This document shows, one piece after another, positions 21,177 through 29,907 of a DNA stretch of 64,000 nucleotides. The translations under genes were made by a program, and so were the position numbers. Origin of the DNA: Agrilutibacter niabensis (GTDB lineage Bacteria; Pseudomonadota; Gammaproteobacteria; Xanthomonadales; Xanthomonadaceae); assembly GCF_042657165.1 (NCBI RefSeq), contig NZ_JBHSNJ010000012.1, positions 1,240,001 to 1,304,000 on the forward strand, written 5' to 3'. The notes under the pieces were generated by a model that saw only the letters and a program-made list of their open reading frames with translations, searched no databases and had not been told where the DNA came from. Each line of letters starts with the position of its first letter. Position 1 is the first letter of the stretch.

Positions 21177-22118
21177 TTATTGGGGCAGGATCGCCAGCAG
21201 TTCGACGTCGAACACCAGGGTGGAGTTCGGACCGATGCCGCCCTGGGGCATGCCCTTGGCGCCATAGGCGAGGTCACCCGGGATCCAGAACCGGTACTTC
21301 GCGCCCACCGGCATCAGCGTCAGGCCTTCGGTCCAGCCCGGGATCACCTGGCCCAGTCCGAATTCGGTCGGCTGGCCGCGCTCATACGAGCTGTCGAAGA
21401 CAGTCCCGTCCAGCAGCGTGCCCTGGTAGTTCACGCGGACCTGGTCGGTGGCGCGGGGACGCTGGCCGGCGCCCTGGCGCAGCACCATGTACTGCAGGCC
21501 CGACGGCGTGGTGAACACCCCTTTCTCGGCCTTGTTCTTGGCCATGAACGCAGCGCCGTCCGTCTTGTTCTTGTCCGCGGCCACGGCGGCCTTGGCCTGC
21601 ATCTGCGCCTGCACCTTCTGCGAGAAGGCCTGGCGGATGCCGGCGATTTCCGCTTCCGTCAACAGCGACTTGCCATTGGCCATCGTGGTGCGCACGGCCT
21701 GCAGGAAGACCGGGAATTCGATTTCCTCCTTGATGGGGGCGATGGCCCGGCCAACGTCGGTGCCCACGAGCAGGCCGACCTTGTCCTTGCTGACTTCGCG
21801 CACCTTTCCGTCAGGCGCGGGCTGGCCGTTACGGGCGGCGATTCGCGCCATCAACGCCTCACCCGTGGCCTTGGCCTCTTCCGGAGTCAGCAGCGGCTCG
21901 CCGCCCGCGAACGCATTGCGGACGGCCTTTTCAAAGGCCGCCATGTCCAGGTCCGGGCCCACCGGCGCAATCGAGTGGCCAATGTCGGTACCGACCATGT
22001 AACTGGCCTTTTCGCGTTCGGTGATCAGCACGGTCTTGTCCTGGGCAGAGGCAGCGGTGCCGAACAGCACGGCCGCGGTGGTCAACAGCGCAGCTACACC
22101 GCGCAGCAAGGGCTTCAT
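21177..22118 (-). CDS. FKBP-type peptidyl-prolyl isomerase with duplicated N-terminal domain, exported
   Basis: The 313-residue product has a cleavable Sec signal (hydrophobic residues about 7-22, AASAQ cut site), so it should be soluble in the periplasm. Two FKBP_N-like segments occur: EKASYMVGTDIGHSIAPV with a helix to about residue 95, and DKVGLLVGTDVGRAIAPI to about residue 170. The catalytic domain follows (VRVNYQGTLLDGTVFDSSYE, QVIPGWTEGLTLMPVGAKY, GPNSTLVFDVELLAILPQ). The usual FkpA/Mip has one such N-domain. It is a paralogue of the lipoprotein FKBP 103 bp downstream. AGGAG precedes the ATG. Confidence 0.9.
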   Translation of the reverse strand: MKPLLRGVAALLTTAAVLFGTAASAQDKTVLITEREKASYMVGTDIGHSIAPVGPDLDMAAFEKAVRNAFAGGEPLLTPEEAKATGEALMARIAARNGQPAPDGKVREVSKDKVGLLVGTDVGRAIAPIKEEIEFPVFLQAVRTTMANGKSLLTEAEIAGIRQAFSQKVQAQMQAKAAVAADKNKTDGAAFMAKNKAEKGVFTTPSGLQYMVLRQGAGQRPRATDQVRVNYQGTLLDGTVFDSSYERGQPTEFGLGQVIPGWTEGLTLMPVGAKYRFWIPGDLAYGAKGMPQGGIGPNSTLVFDVELLAILPQ

Positions 22119-22237
22119 GGAGACTCCTGATGGACACGCCGCGAGCGCGGCGCGAAGCGGCTATTGTCGCGGGCTGCTGCGACAGGGGCAATGCGGATGC
22201 GGGTGGCGCCTTCATCTCTTGGCAGGTCGTGGCGCGG

Positions 22238-22512
22238 CAGCGCCTTTTCTATCGCCGCGACCACGGCCGGCTCTCGGGTGCGACGACCTGCACCTTCTCG
22301 CCATGACAAGCGTGCAGAACTCGAGAATCTGCCTTTCGTCATCGAATCCCTGCGCCTTGAAGTCGTCTGAAGGGAGGCGAGACTGCAAGGCCTTTGGCCT
22401 TGTACTTCGCGTTCAGGGCTTCAAGCACCTCGCACTGCGGCGTGAACCCGCATCTGCTCGGGTAATCACCACCAGCAACAGCAGCACTTCGCCCTCGTAG
22501 TTACAGCCCAGC
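22238..22512 (-). pseudogene. Glutathione peroxidase remnant
   Basis: On the minus strand four blocks in shifting frames read as pieces of a thiol/glutathione peroxidase. YEGEVLLLLV comes from 22499 downwards. PSRCGFTPQCEVLEALNAKY, with the active-site Cys motif, comes from the frame starting at 22470. PSDDFKAQGFDDERQILEFC comes from the frame at 22373. The C-terminal helix REPAVVAAIEKALP comes from the frame at 22300. Functional family members contain the same blocks in one frame, with a central segment between the third and fourth that is missing here. So the gene has frameshifts and an internal deletion of roughly 50 codons. The rest of the 700-bp gap 22119-22818 holds only the downstream promoter and a GC-rich dyad near 22701-22722. 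Confidence 0.75.
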
Positions 22513-22751
22513 GGGACCATTCCCGTCCTCGCGAGCGGCCGGAAGCTGAGACTACCGCGCGGCGACGGCCAGGCTGGGCCCAGGGTCAAACGAGCGCAAC
22601 GCCGCCGATCCGGGGGCTGCGTTCATGACCAGCGCTTTCGTAAACCCGTAACTGTCTGAACTAAATGGAAATTATGGATGCAGCAGCCTTGTTCGGCACC
22701 GCGCGGCCGCCCGGGCCGCGGGAATATGACTTCAGTTGGGGTCCCGGCTTG

Positions 22752-22790
22752 TTGACGCCCTGTGTTTAGGTGTTATAGTTGCATACAACA
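22752..22790 (+). promoter_or_regulatory. Promoter with overlapping dyad operator for the YtrA-type ABC operon
   Basis: TTGACG (22752-22757) and TATAGT (22774-22779) are spaced by 16 bp, a good sigma70-type promoter 40 bp before the first ATG. An imperfect dyad TGTT-n-TA...TA-n-AACA covers 22771-22790 and overlaps the -10 element. That is where a GntR-type repressor encoded by the second gene of the operon would block transcription. The repressor-operator link is inference from position and symmetry. Confidence 0.65.
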
Positions 22791-22818
22791 CCGGTCTACC
22801 AACGAGCAGGACGTTCAC

Positions 22819-23160
22819 ATGAACAGCAAGCTCCGCAACTCGCTCTCGGCCTTCACGGCCTCCGGCGCCGCGCTGGCCATCGCCCTGATGGTTGCCGTGC
22901 CCGCCGGCACCACGCCAGTGCAGGACGTCGTGTCGCAGGACCTTTCCCCCAAGGCCACGGCCCACAACCAGCGCGTCGAAGTCGCCCCGCTGGCCAAGGC
23001 CATGGTTTTGTCCGCCGAGATCGCCGCGGCTTCCGCCCTGGCGTTCGAAGTGGATCGGGACATGGATGCCCACCCCAAGCAGCACGTACCCCGCAAGGGC
23101 ACGCGCCACCGCCGGCAGACCATCGTCATGCCGTACTTCTCCTTCTCGCCGCGGGGCTGA
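22819..23160 (+). CDS. Small exported or membrane-anchored hypothetical protein
   Basis: I do not recognise this 113-residue protein. The start ATG at 22819 has AGGA 8 nt upstream. Residues 1-30 form a signal-like segment (basic MNSKLRN, then AALAIALMVAVPAG). The middle is Ala-rich helix (APLAKAMVLSAEIAAASALAF), then a basic stretch (KQHVPRKGTRHRRQ) and an aromatic C-terminus (IVMPYFSFSPRG). It is the first gene of a tight operon, 3 nt before a GntR regulator and in front of an ABC exporter. It could be a secreted peptide, an envelope sensor or an exporter accessory; nothing in the sequence decides. Confidence 0.6.
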   Translation: MNSKLRNSLSAFTASGAALAIALMVAVPAGTTPVQDVVSQDLSPKATAHNQRVEVAPLAKAMVLSAEIAAASALAFEVDRDMDAHPKQHVPRKGTRHRRQTIVMPYFSFSPRG

Positions 23161-23163
23161 ACC

Positions 23164-23535
23164 ATGACCGCAATCCAGTGGAGCGACAGCGCTCCCATCT
23201 ACCGCCAGCTGAAGGAGCGTGTCATCGCGATGATGCTCGATGGCCTTCTCAAGCCCGGCGACGCCCTGCCCTCCGTAAGGCAGGTTGCCGCCGAGTATCA
23301 GCTCAATCCAATCACCGTCTCGCGCGCCTACCAGGAACTGGCGGACGAGGCGCTCGTCGAAAAACGCAGGGGTCTGGGCATGTACGTCACAGAAGAAGCC
23401 GCAAGGAAGTTGCTGTTCAATGAACGTGAGCGTTTCCTGCGCGAGGAATGGCCACAGGTCGTCGAGCGCATCAAGCGCCTGGGCCTGAAGATCGAAGAAC
23501 TGCTCGGTGCCCACGGCAAGGAAGGTGTGCAATGA
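23164..23535 (+). CDS. GntR-family regulator, YtrA subfamily
   Basis: The 123-residue protein is a short GntR regulator: winged helix (IYRQLKERVIAMMLDGLLKP, LPSVRQVAAEYQLNPITVSR) followed by only about 50 residues of helix (EEAARKLLFNERERFLREEW). This lacks a FadR/HutC ligand domain and is the YtrA layout. YtrA repressors usually control their own operon with an ABC transporter responding to cell-envelope stress. The stop overlaps the next ATG (ATGA). The dyad over the promoter at 22771-22790 is the expected operator. Confidence 0.92.
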   Translation: MTAIQWSDSAPIYRQLKERVIAMMLDGLLKPGDALPSVRQVAAEYQLNPITVSRAYQELADEALVEKRRGLGMYVTEEAARKLLFNERERFLREEWPQVVERIKRLGLKIEELLGAHGKEGVQ

Positions 23536-24416
23536 ACGCCGCTGCCAACCTCTCCACCGGCACCGTCGTCAGCGCCCGTGGCCTGCGCAAGCACTACAAG
23601 AACAAGCTGGCGCTGGACGGCACCAGCTTCCAGATCCCCACTGGCCGCATCATCGGCCTGATCGGCCCCAACGGCGCCGGCAAGACCACCGCACTGAAGG
23701 CGATGCTGGGCCTGATCCCGTTCGAGGGCGAACTCTCCGTCCTCGGCCGCGACCCGCGCACCCAGCGCGACGACCTGATGCGCGATGTCTGCTTCATCGC
23801 CGACGTGGCCGTGCTGCCGCGCTGGATCAAGGTCAAGGAAGCCATCGAATTCGTCGCCGGCGTGCACCCGCGGTTCGACCGCGCCAAGTGCGAACGCTTC
23901 CTTGCCCACACCCAGCTCAAGCCCGAGCTGCGCGTGCGCGAACTGTCCAAGGGCATGATCGTGCAGTTGCACCTGGCCCTGGTGATGTCGATCGACGCCA
24001 AGCTGCTGGTCCTGGACGAGCCGACGCTCGGCCTCGACATCCTCTATCGCAAGCAGTTCTACCAGCGCCTGCTGGAGGATTACTTCGACGAGGAGAAGAC
24101 CATCATCGTCACCACCCACCAGGTCGAGGAAATCGAACACATCCTCACCGACGTCATGTTCATCCGCGACGGCAAGATCGTGCTCGACGCTCCGATGGAA
24201 ACCATCGGCGACCGCTACATCGAAGTCCTGGTCAATGGCGACAAGACCGATGAAGCGCGCAGCCTCAAGCCCATCGACGAACGCGCGCTGCCATTCGGCA
24301 AGACCGTGATGCTGTTCGACGGCATCGAGCAGACCCGCCTGGCCTCCTTCGGCGAAACCCGGATCCCGGGCCTGGCCGACCTGTTCGTCGCCACCATGAA
24401 GGGGACCTACGCATGA
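23532..24416 (+). CDS. ABC transporter ATP-binding protein (exporter type)
   Basis: The start at 23532 overlaps the regulator stop, giving 294 residues. It has Walker A GLIGPNGAGKTTALKAM near residue 45, an unusual signature ELSKGMIVQLHLALV, Walker B KLLVLDEPTLGLD and the switch His in TTHQVEEIEH. It pairs with the ABC-2 permease encoded next, also by ATGA overlap. The C-terminal about 60 residues (EVLVNGDKTDEARSL onwards) are typical of YtrB-like ATPases. It would power export or lipid/antibiotic clearance at the membrane; the substrate is unknown. Confidence 0.93.
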   Translation: MNAAANLSTGTVVSARGLRKHYKNKLALDGTSFQIPTGRIIGLIGPNGAGKTTALKAMLGLIPFEGELSVLGRDPRTQRDDLMRDVCFIADVAVLPRWIKVKEAIEFVAGVHPRFDRAKCERFLAHTQLKPELRVRELSKGMIVQLHLALVMSIDAKLLVLDEPTLGLDILYRKQFYQRLLEDYFDEEKTIIVTTHQVEEIEHILTDVMFIRDGKIVLDAPMETIGDRYIEVLVNGDKTDEARSLKPIDERALPFGKTVMLFDGIEQTRLASFGETRIPGLADLFVATMKGTYA

Positions 24417-25459
24417 ACGCCGTTGCTGAAACCCGCCCCCAGGCCATCACGGCCACGCCCCACCCCACGCACAAGCTCAAGCTGCTGCTCAAGCGCGAGT
24501 TCTGGGAGCACAAGGGCGGCTTCTTCTGGGCTCCAATCGTGGCCGGCGGCATCTCGCTGCTGCTGACCGTCCTGGCGATCATCTTCGGCGAGATCACCGC
24601 GCGTCGCGCCATGGCCGACGGCAAGCTCCAGATCGATGGCGAAGTCATCATCAACGGGCTCGACCTGGGCGCCCTAACCGGCAAGCTCGGGCCGGAGGAA
24701 ATGGCGCATCTCGGCAAGGGCATCGACCTTAGCCTGTTCGTCGCCTCGTCCTGGCCCTTCATCGTGCTCGGCTTCGTGGTGTTCTTCTATTGCCTCGGCG
24801 CCCTGTACGACGACCGCAAGGACCGCAGCGTGCTGTTCTGGAAGTCGCTGCCGATCTCCGATCGCGACACCGTGGTCTCCAAGGGCATCAGCGCCTTGGT
24901 GGTCGCACCGGTGCTGGCACTGGCCGCCGCGCTGGCGACGATGGTCGGTTTCATGGTCATCCTGAGCGTCGTGGCGCTGCTGCATGGCGGCAATCCGGTC
25001 ACGCTGCTGTGGGGTCCGGGCAGTCCGCTTTCCGTGATCGCCGCCTTCCTGATCGGACTGCCGGTGTACGCACTGTGGGCCCTGCCGACCGTCGGCTGGC
25101 TGCTGTTGTGCTCGGCGTGGTCGCGCAGCAAGCCATTCCTGTGGGCGATCATGATTCCGGTGTTCTCCGGCATCTTCGTCAGCTGGTTCGACCTGACCAA
25201 GCTGTTCCACCTGGATTCCTCCTGGTACTGGGCGAACATCGTCGGCCGCCTGTTGCTGGGCACCTTCCCGGGCATGGACATTGTGTACCAGGAAGAATTC
25301 GGCAAGGACGTGAGCAACTTCGATGGCGCGCTGCACCAGGTATCGGCGGCGACCGCGATGAACAGCCTGGCCATGCCGGAACTCTGGATCGGCGCAATCG
25401 CGGGCCTGGCGATGATCTACGGCGCGATCCGCCTGCGCCGCTGGCGCGACGAGGGGTGA
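24413..25459 (+). CDS. ABC-2 type permease
   Basis: This 348-residue membrane protein has about six hydrophobic segments: FWAPIVAGGISLLLTVLAII, PFIVLGFVVFFYCLGALY, a long stretch APVLALAAALATMVGFMVIL, FLIGLPVYALWALPTVGWLL, FLWAIMIPVFSGIFVSWF and IGAIAGLAMIYGAI. A sizeable loop follows the first segment (residues about 65-105). The motif YDDRKDRSVLFWKSLPISDRD after the second segment is common in ABC-2 permeases that pair with YtrA regulators. It forms the channel for the ATPase encoded upstream. Substrate is not readable. Confidence 0.88.
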   Translation: MNAVAETRPQAITATPHPTHKLKLLLKREFWEHKGGFFWAPIVAGGISLLLTVLAIIFGEITARRAMADGKLQIDGEVIINGLDLGALTGKLGPEEMAHLGKGIDLSLFVASSWPFIVLGFVVFFYCLGALYDDRKDRSVLFWKSLPISDRDTVVSKGISALVVAPVLALAAALATMVGFMVILSVVALLHGGNPVTLLWGPGSPLSVIAAFLIGLPVYALWALPTVGWLLLCSAWSRSKPFLWAIMIPVFSGIFVSWFDLTKLFHLDSSWYWANIVGRLLLGTFPGMDIVYQEEFGKDVSNFDGALHQVSAATAMNSLAMPELWIGAIAGLAMIYGAIRLRRWRDEG

Positions 25460-25465
25460 TGGCCC

Positions 25466-25520
25466 GCTGCGCGGAACCGCCGCGCAGCCTGCCGCAGGCC
25501 CGGCCATGACTGGCCGGGCC
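25466..25520 (+). terminator. Two consecutive GC hairpins after the permease gene
   Basis: GCTGCGCGG (25466-25474) pairs with 25480-25488 around 5 nt. GGCCCGGCCA (25497-25506) pairs with 25511-25520 around 4 nt. There is no U-tract, so they may only partly terminate or may stabilise the upstream mRNA, lowering expression of the lipoprotein gene that starts at 25572. Confidence 0.4.
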
Positions 25521-25571
25521 TGGCTTCCCAAAGACCGCCCAAGTCCATGCATTGAACGAAGGATCTTCCAA

Positions 25572-26312
25572 ATGAATGCACGTCACTGCCTCGCCATTGC
25601 CCTGCTCGCCTGCATGCCATTGGCGGCCTGTAGCAACACCAACAACCCTCCACCGGCGACGCCTGCATCGTCCGCTTCGACGCCTGCGCCGCCACCGACC
25701 AGCACGCTGGGCCGCGTGGTGGAAAAGGAAATCCGCGAGGCGCGCGAAAGGCTCGCTACCGAGAACATCAGCGTTGGCAGCGTCCACGTCCGCTCGGGCA
25801 AGCACGGTGGCGTCAGCGTTTTCGGTGACGACGAAGGCACTGACAAGCTCCCGAAGGCCGAGATCACCCCGAAGGGTGACCTGCTGATCGAGGGCAAGGC
25901 CGTGACCATCAACGCCGAACAACGCGCGTTGCTGATGGAATACCGCGCGCACGTCATTGGCATCGCCGAAAGCGGCATGGAGATTGGCGTGCAAGGCGCC
26001 GACCTCGCCGCCAAGGCGATGGGCGAAGCCTTCAAGGGCATCTTCTCCGGCAAGTCGGAGCAGGACATCGAGAAGAGCGTCGAAGCCGAGGCGGCCAAGA
26101 TCAAGATGTCGGCAGCCAAGCTCTGCGGACGCCTGCCAGGAATGATGGCTTCGCAGCAGAAACTCGCTGCGACCCTCCCGGAGTTCAAGCCCTACGCGAC
26201 CATGACCCAGGATGACGTCGACGACTGCTTCGACGAAAGCAGGAAAGAGACCGCGTCGATGAACCCGGCCGAGGAAGCGGCCGCGGCGGCCGCACCGACG
26301 AAGTCGAACTGA
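25572..26312 (+). CDS. DUF2884 family lipoprotein (YggN-like)
   Basis: The ATG at 25572 (AAGGA upstream) gives 246 residues with a lipoprotein signal: hydrophobic LAIALLACMPLAAC, Cys about residue 18. A Pro/Ala/Ser linker follows. The body has the DUF2884 pattern of a short beta region (VSVFGDDEGTDKLPKAEITP, GDLLIEGKAVTINAEQRALL) and a long helical region ending PEFKPYATMTQDDVDDCFDE. E. coli YggN is periplasmic and of unknown role. It lies 112 bp after the permease and may belong to the same envelope operon, behind two hairpins. Confidence 0.82.
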   Translation: MNARHCLAIALLACMPLAACSNTNNPPPATPASSASTPAPPPTSTLGRVVEKEIREARERLATENISVGSVHVRSGKHGGVSVFGDDEGTDKLPKAEITPKGDLLIEGKAVTINAEQRALLMEYRAHVIGIAESGMEIGVQGADLAAKAMGEAFKGIFSGKSEQDIEKSVEAEAAKIKMSAAKLCGRLPGMMASQQKLAATLPEFKPYATMTQDDVDDCFDESRKETASMNPAEEAAAAAAPTKSN

Positions 26313-26320
26313 TGCACATG

Positions 26321-26347
26321 AAGCGTGGGCACCGGGTGCCCACGCTT
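26321..26347. terminator. Bidirectional hairpin between convergent genes
   Basis: AAGCGTGGGCAC (26321-26332) pairs perfectly with GTGCCCACGCTT (26336-26347) around a CGG loop. It sits 8 bp after the lipoprotein stop and directly abuts the fumC stop, so it can end both transcripts. U-runs are short. Confidence 0.7.
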
Positions 26348-27763
<1,416 letters not shown>

Positions 27764-27892
27764 CCTGCTCTCCTTAGGTTGGGCCGCTGGCAGCTTACGC
27801 CGCTGGCCGTAAGGACACGAAAGGCGGCACCCAAAGGCCGTGCCGGGCCAACCCTGTAGAATTGCGGTTTGCCTTCGCTGCCCGCTACCGCC

Positions 27893-29263
27893 ATGTCCGT
27901 CGAAACCCAGCTCCTCGCCCTCTCTCCCCTCGATGGCCGCTACGCCGGCAAGGTCGACGCCCTGCGTCCGATCTTTTCCGAGTTCGGCCTGATCAAGGCA
28001 CGCGTGAAGGTCGAGGTGGAATGGCTGCTGGCGCTGGGGGCCGAGGCCGGCATTGCCGAACTGGCGCCGTTCTCCCCGGCGGCCGTGGCGAAGCTTCGCG
28101 CCCTGGCCGACAACCTGTCGGTCGCGGACGCCGGGCGAGTGAAGGAAATCGAACGCACCACCAACCACGACGTGAAGGCGGTCGAGTACCTGATCAAGGA
28201 GAAGCTCAAGGACGACGCCGAGCTCGGCCCGGCGCTGGAATTCGTCCACTTCGCCTGCACCAGCGAGGACATCAACAACCTCAGCTACGCGCTGATGCTC
28301 AACGAGGCGCGCCAGGACGTGCTGCTGCCCAAGCTGGACGAGCTGATCCAGAAGCTGCGCGCGATGGCGCACGAACACGCGACCGTGCCGATGCTGTCGC
28401 GCACGCACGGCCAGACCGCCTCGCCGACCACCGTCGGCAAGGAACTCGCCAACGTCGTCGCCCGCCTGCAGCGCCAGGGCGAAGTCCTCGCGGGCCTGCC
28501 GATGCCGGGCAAGATCAACGGCGCGGTCGGCAACTACAACGCGCATGTCGCCGCGTATCCGGATGTCGACTGGACCACGTTCTCGCGCCGCTTCGTCGAA
28601 TCCCTCGACCTGACCTGGCAGCCCTACACCACCCAGATCGAACCGCATGACGGCGTCGCCGAACTGTGCGACGTGGCCAAGCGCATCGACACCATCGCCA
28701 TCGACCTGTGCCGCGACGTCTGGGGCTACATCTCGCAGGGCTACTTCAAGCAGGCGGTGAAGGCCGGCGAAGTCGGCAGCTCGACGATGCCGCACAAGGT
28801 CAACCCGATCGACTTCGAGAACGCGGAAGGCAACTTCGGCATTGCCAGCGCCCTGTTCGAGCACTTCGCCGCCAAGCTCCCCATCAGCCGCTGGCAGCGC
28901 GACCTCACCGATTCCACCGTGCTGCGCGCGCTGGGCACCGCCTTCGGCCACATGCTGATCGGCTTCGAATCGCTGCAGCGCGGCCTCAACAAGCTCAGCG
29001 TCAATCCGGAACGCCTGGCCGGCGATCTCGACGCTGCCTGGGAAGTGCTGGCCGAAGCCGTGCAGACCGTGATGCGCCGCCATGGCCTGCCCAACCCGTA
29101 CGAACAGCTGAAGGCGCTGACCCGCGGCCACGGCATCACCGAGGCCTCGATGCGCGAGTTCATCGCCTCGCTCGACCTGCCCGCCGAGGCGAAGCAGCGC
29201 CTGCTCGACATGACTCCTGGCAGCTACATCGGCGTGGCCGATCGCCTCGCCAGGGACGTCTGA
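27893..29263 (+). CDS. purB: Adenylosuccinate lyase
   Basis: From the ATG at 27893 the protein is 456 residues, identical in length to E. coli PurB; an in-frame TTG 24 nt upstream is not needed. It begins LLALSPLDGRYAGKVDALRP and has FVHFACTSEDINNLSYALML, SRTHGQTASPTTVGKELANV and the signature GSSTMPHKVNPIDFENAEGN. It cleaves SAICAR and adenylosuccinate in purine synthesis, releasing fumarate, the substrate of the divergently encoded FumC. The 196 bp after it contain a long inverted repeat. Confidence 0.96.
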   Translation: MSVETQLLALSPLDGRYAGKVDALRPIFSEFGLIKARVKVEVEWLLALGAEAGIAELAPFSPAAVAKLRALADNLSVADAGRVKEIERTTNHDVKAVEYLIKEKLKDDAELGPALEFVHFACTSEDINNLSYALMLNEARQDVLLPKLDELIQKLRAMAHEHATVPMLSRTHGQTASPTTVGKELANVVARLQRQGEVLAGLPMPGKINGAVGNYNAHVAAYPDVDWTTFSRRFVESLDLTWQPYTTQIEPHDGVAELCDVAKRIDTIAIDLCRDVWGYISQGYFKQAVKAGEVGSSTMPHKVNPIDFENAEGNFGIASALFEHFAAKLPISRWQRDLTDSTVLRALGTAFGHMLIGFESLQRGLNKLSVNPERLAGDLDAAWEVLAEAVQTVMRRHGLPNPYEQLKALTRGHGITEASMREFIASLDLPAEAKQRLLDMTPGSYIGVADRLARDV

Positions 29264-29322
29264 CGTTCCCGCGCGGCGCAAGTCCGCGCTCCGCGAGCTC
29301 CTCACTGGAAGGATCCGGCGCC

Positions 29323-29405
29323 GTTCTGCTCCCCAGGCTACCGGTGTCCTGGCAGGGCCCCAGTTTCCGGTAGCGGCTGGCTGGGGGCTGCTCATCGAAC
29401 AGAAC
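29323..29405. repeat. Long imperfect inverted repeat downstream of purB
   Basis: Three arms nest: GTTCTG (29323-29328) with CAGAAC (29400-29405), CCCCAG (29331-29336) with CTGGGG (29381-29386), and GCTACCGG (29337-29344) with CCGGTAGC (29367-29374). The centre also folds (CTGG/CCAG). The right arm has two insertions relative to the left. It has no U-tract. Confidence 0.5.
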
Positions 29406-29459
29406 GAATTGGCAACACGGCGCCAACCCGTCGCGAAGTAGAATCCGCGGCCCGCACTG

Positions 29460-29876
29460 ATGGGCTCTGCCGCCGTGAAGTTGCTGCTGAACATCGATGT
29501 CCCCGAGATCGCCACGGCGGAGGCCTTCTACACCGCCGCCTTCGGCCTGCACGCCGGGCGCCGCTTCGGGGCCGATGGGCTGGAATTGCTGGGGCTGGAA
29601 GCCCCCCTGTACCTGCTGGCGAAACCCGAAGGCAGCACCGGTGCCGGCGAGTCGTTGCGGAGCTATGCCCGCCACTGGACGCCCGTGCATTGCGATTTCG
29701 TCGTCGACGATCTCGACGCCGCGTTGGCGCGCGCTATCGCGGCCGGCGCGGTGCAGGAAGGTGCCACCCGCGACACCCGCTGGGGCCGGATCGTGCAGGT
29801 CGCCGACCCTTACGGCCACGGCTGGTGCCTGATCGAGTTCCACGGCCGCGGTTACGATGAAATCGCGACGCACTAG
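29460..29876 (+). CDS. VOC/glyoxalase-superfamily protein
   Basis: The 138-residue product has the single-module VOC pattern: VKLLLNIDVPEIATAEAFYTAAFGL, YARHWTPVHCDFVVDDLDAAL and VADPYGHGWCLIEFHGRGYDE. Candidate metal ligands are the His in VHCDF and the Glu in LIEFHG. VOC proteins include glyoxalase I, dioxygenases and resistance proteins; specificity is not readable. An internal GTG at V6 is an alternative start. Its end lies 31 bp before the chosen start of the RoxA-like gene, so the two are probably co-transcribed. Confidence 0.82.
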   Translation: MGSAAVKLLLNIDVPEIATAEAFYTAAFGLHAGRRFGADGLELLGLEAPLYLLAKPEGSTGAGESLRSYARHWTPVHCDFVVDDLDAALARAIAAGAVQEGATRDTRWGRIVQVADPYGHGWCLIEFHGRGYDEIATH

Positions 29877-29907
29877 GTTCGCCACCCCTCCTGACGAAGA
29901 AGCATCG

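Noticed and set aside
20291..21277. A longer start (21277) for the lipoprotein FKBP
   Set aside because: The extra 68 residues have no family match and would bury the lipoprotein signal; the ATG at 21073 has a good ribosome site.
22021..22500. Plus-strand ORF of 159 codons between the FKBP gene and the YtrA operon
   Set aside because: It overlaps the start of the FKBP gene and runs antisense to the recognisable peroxidase remnant; no ribosome site and no similarity.
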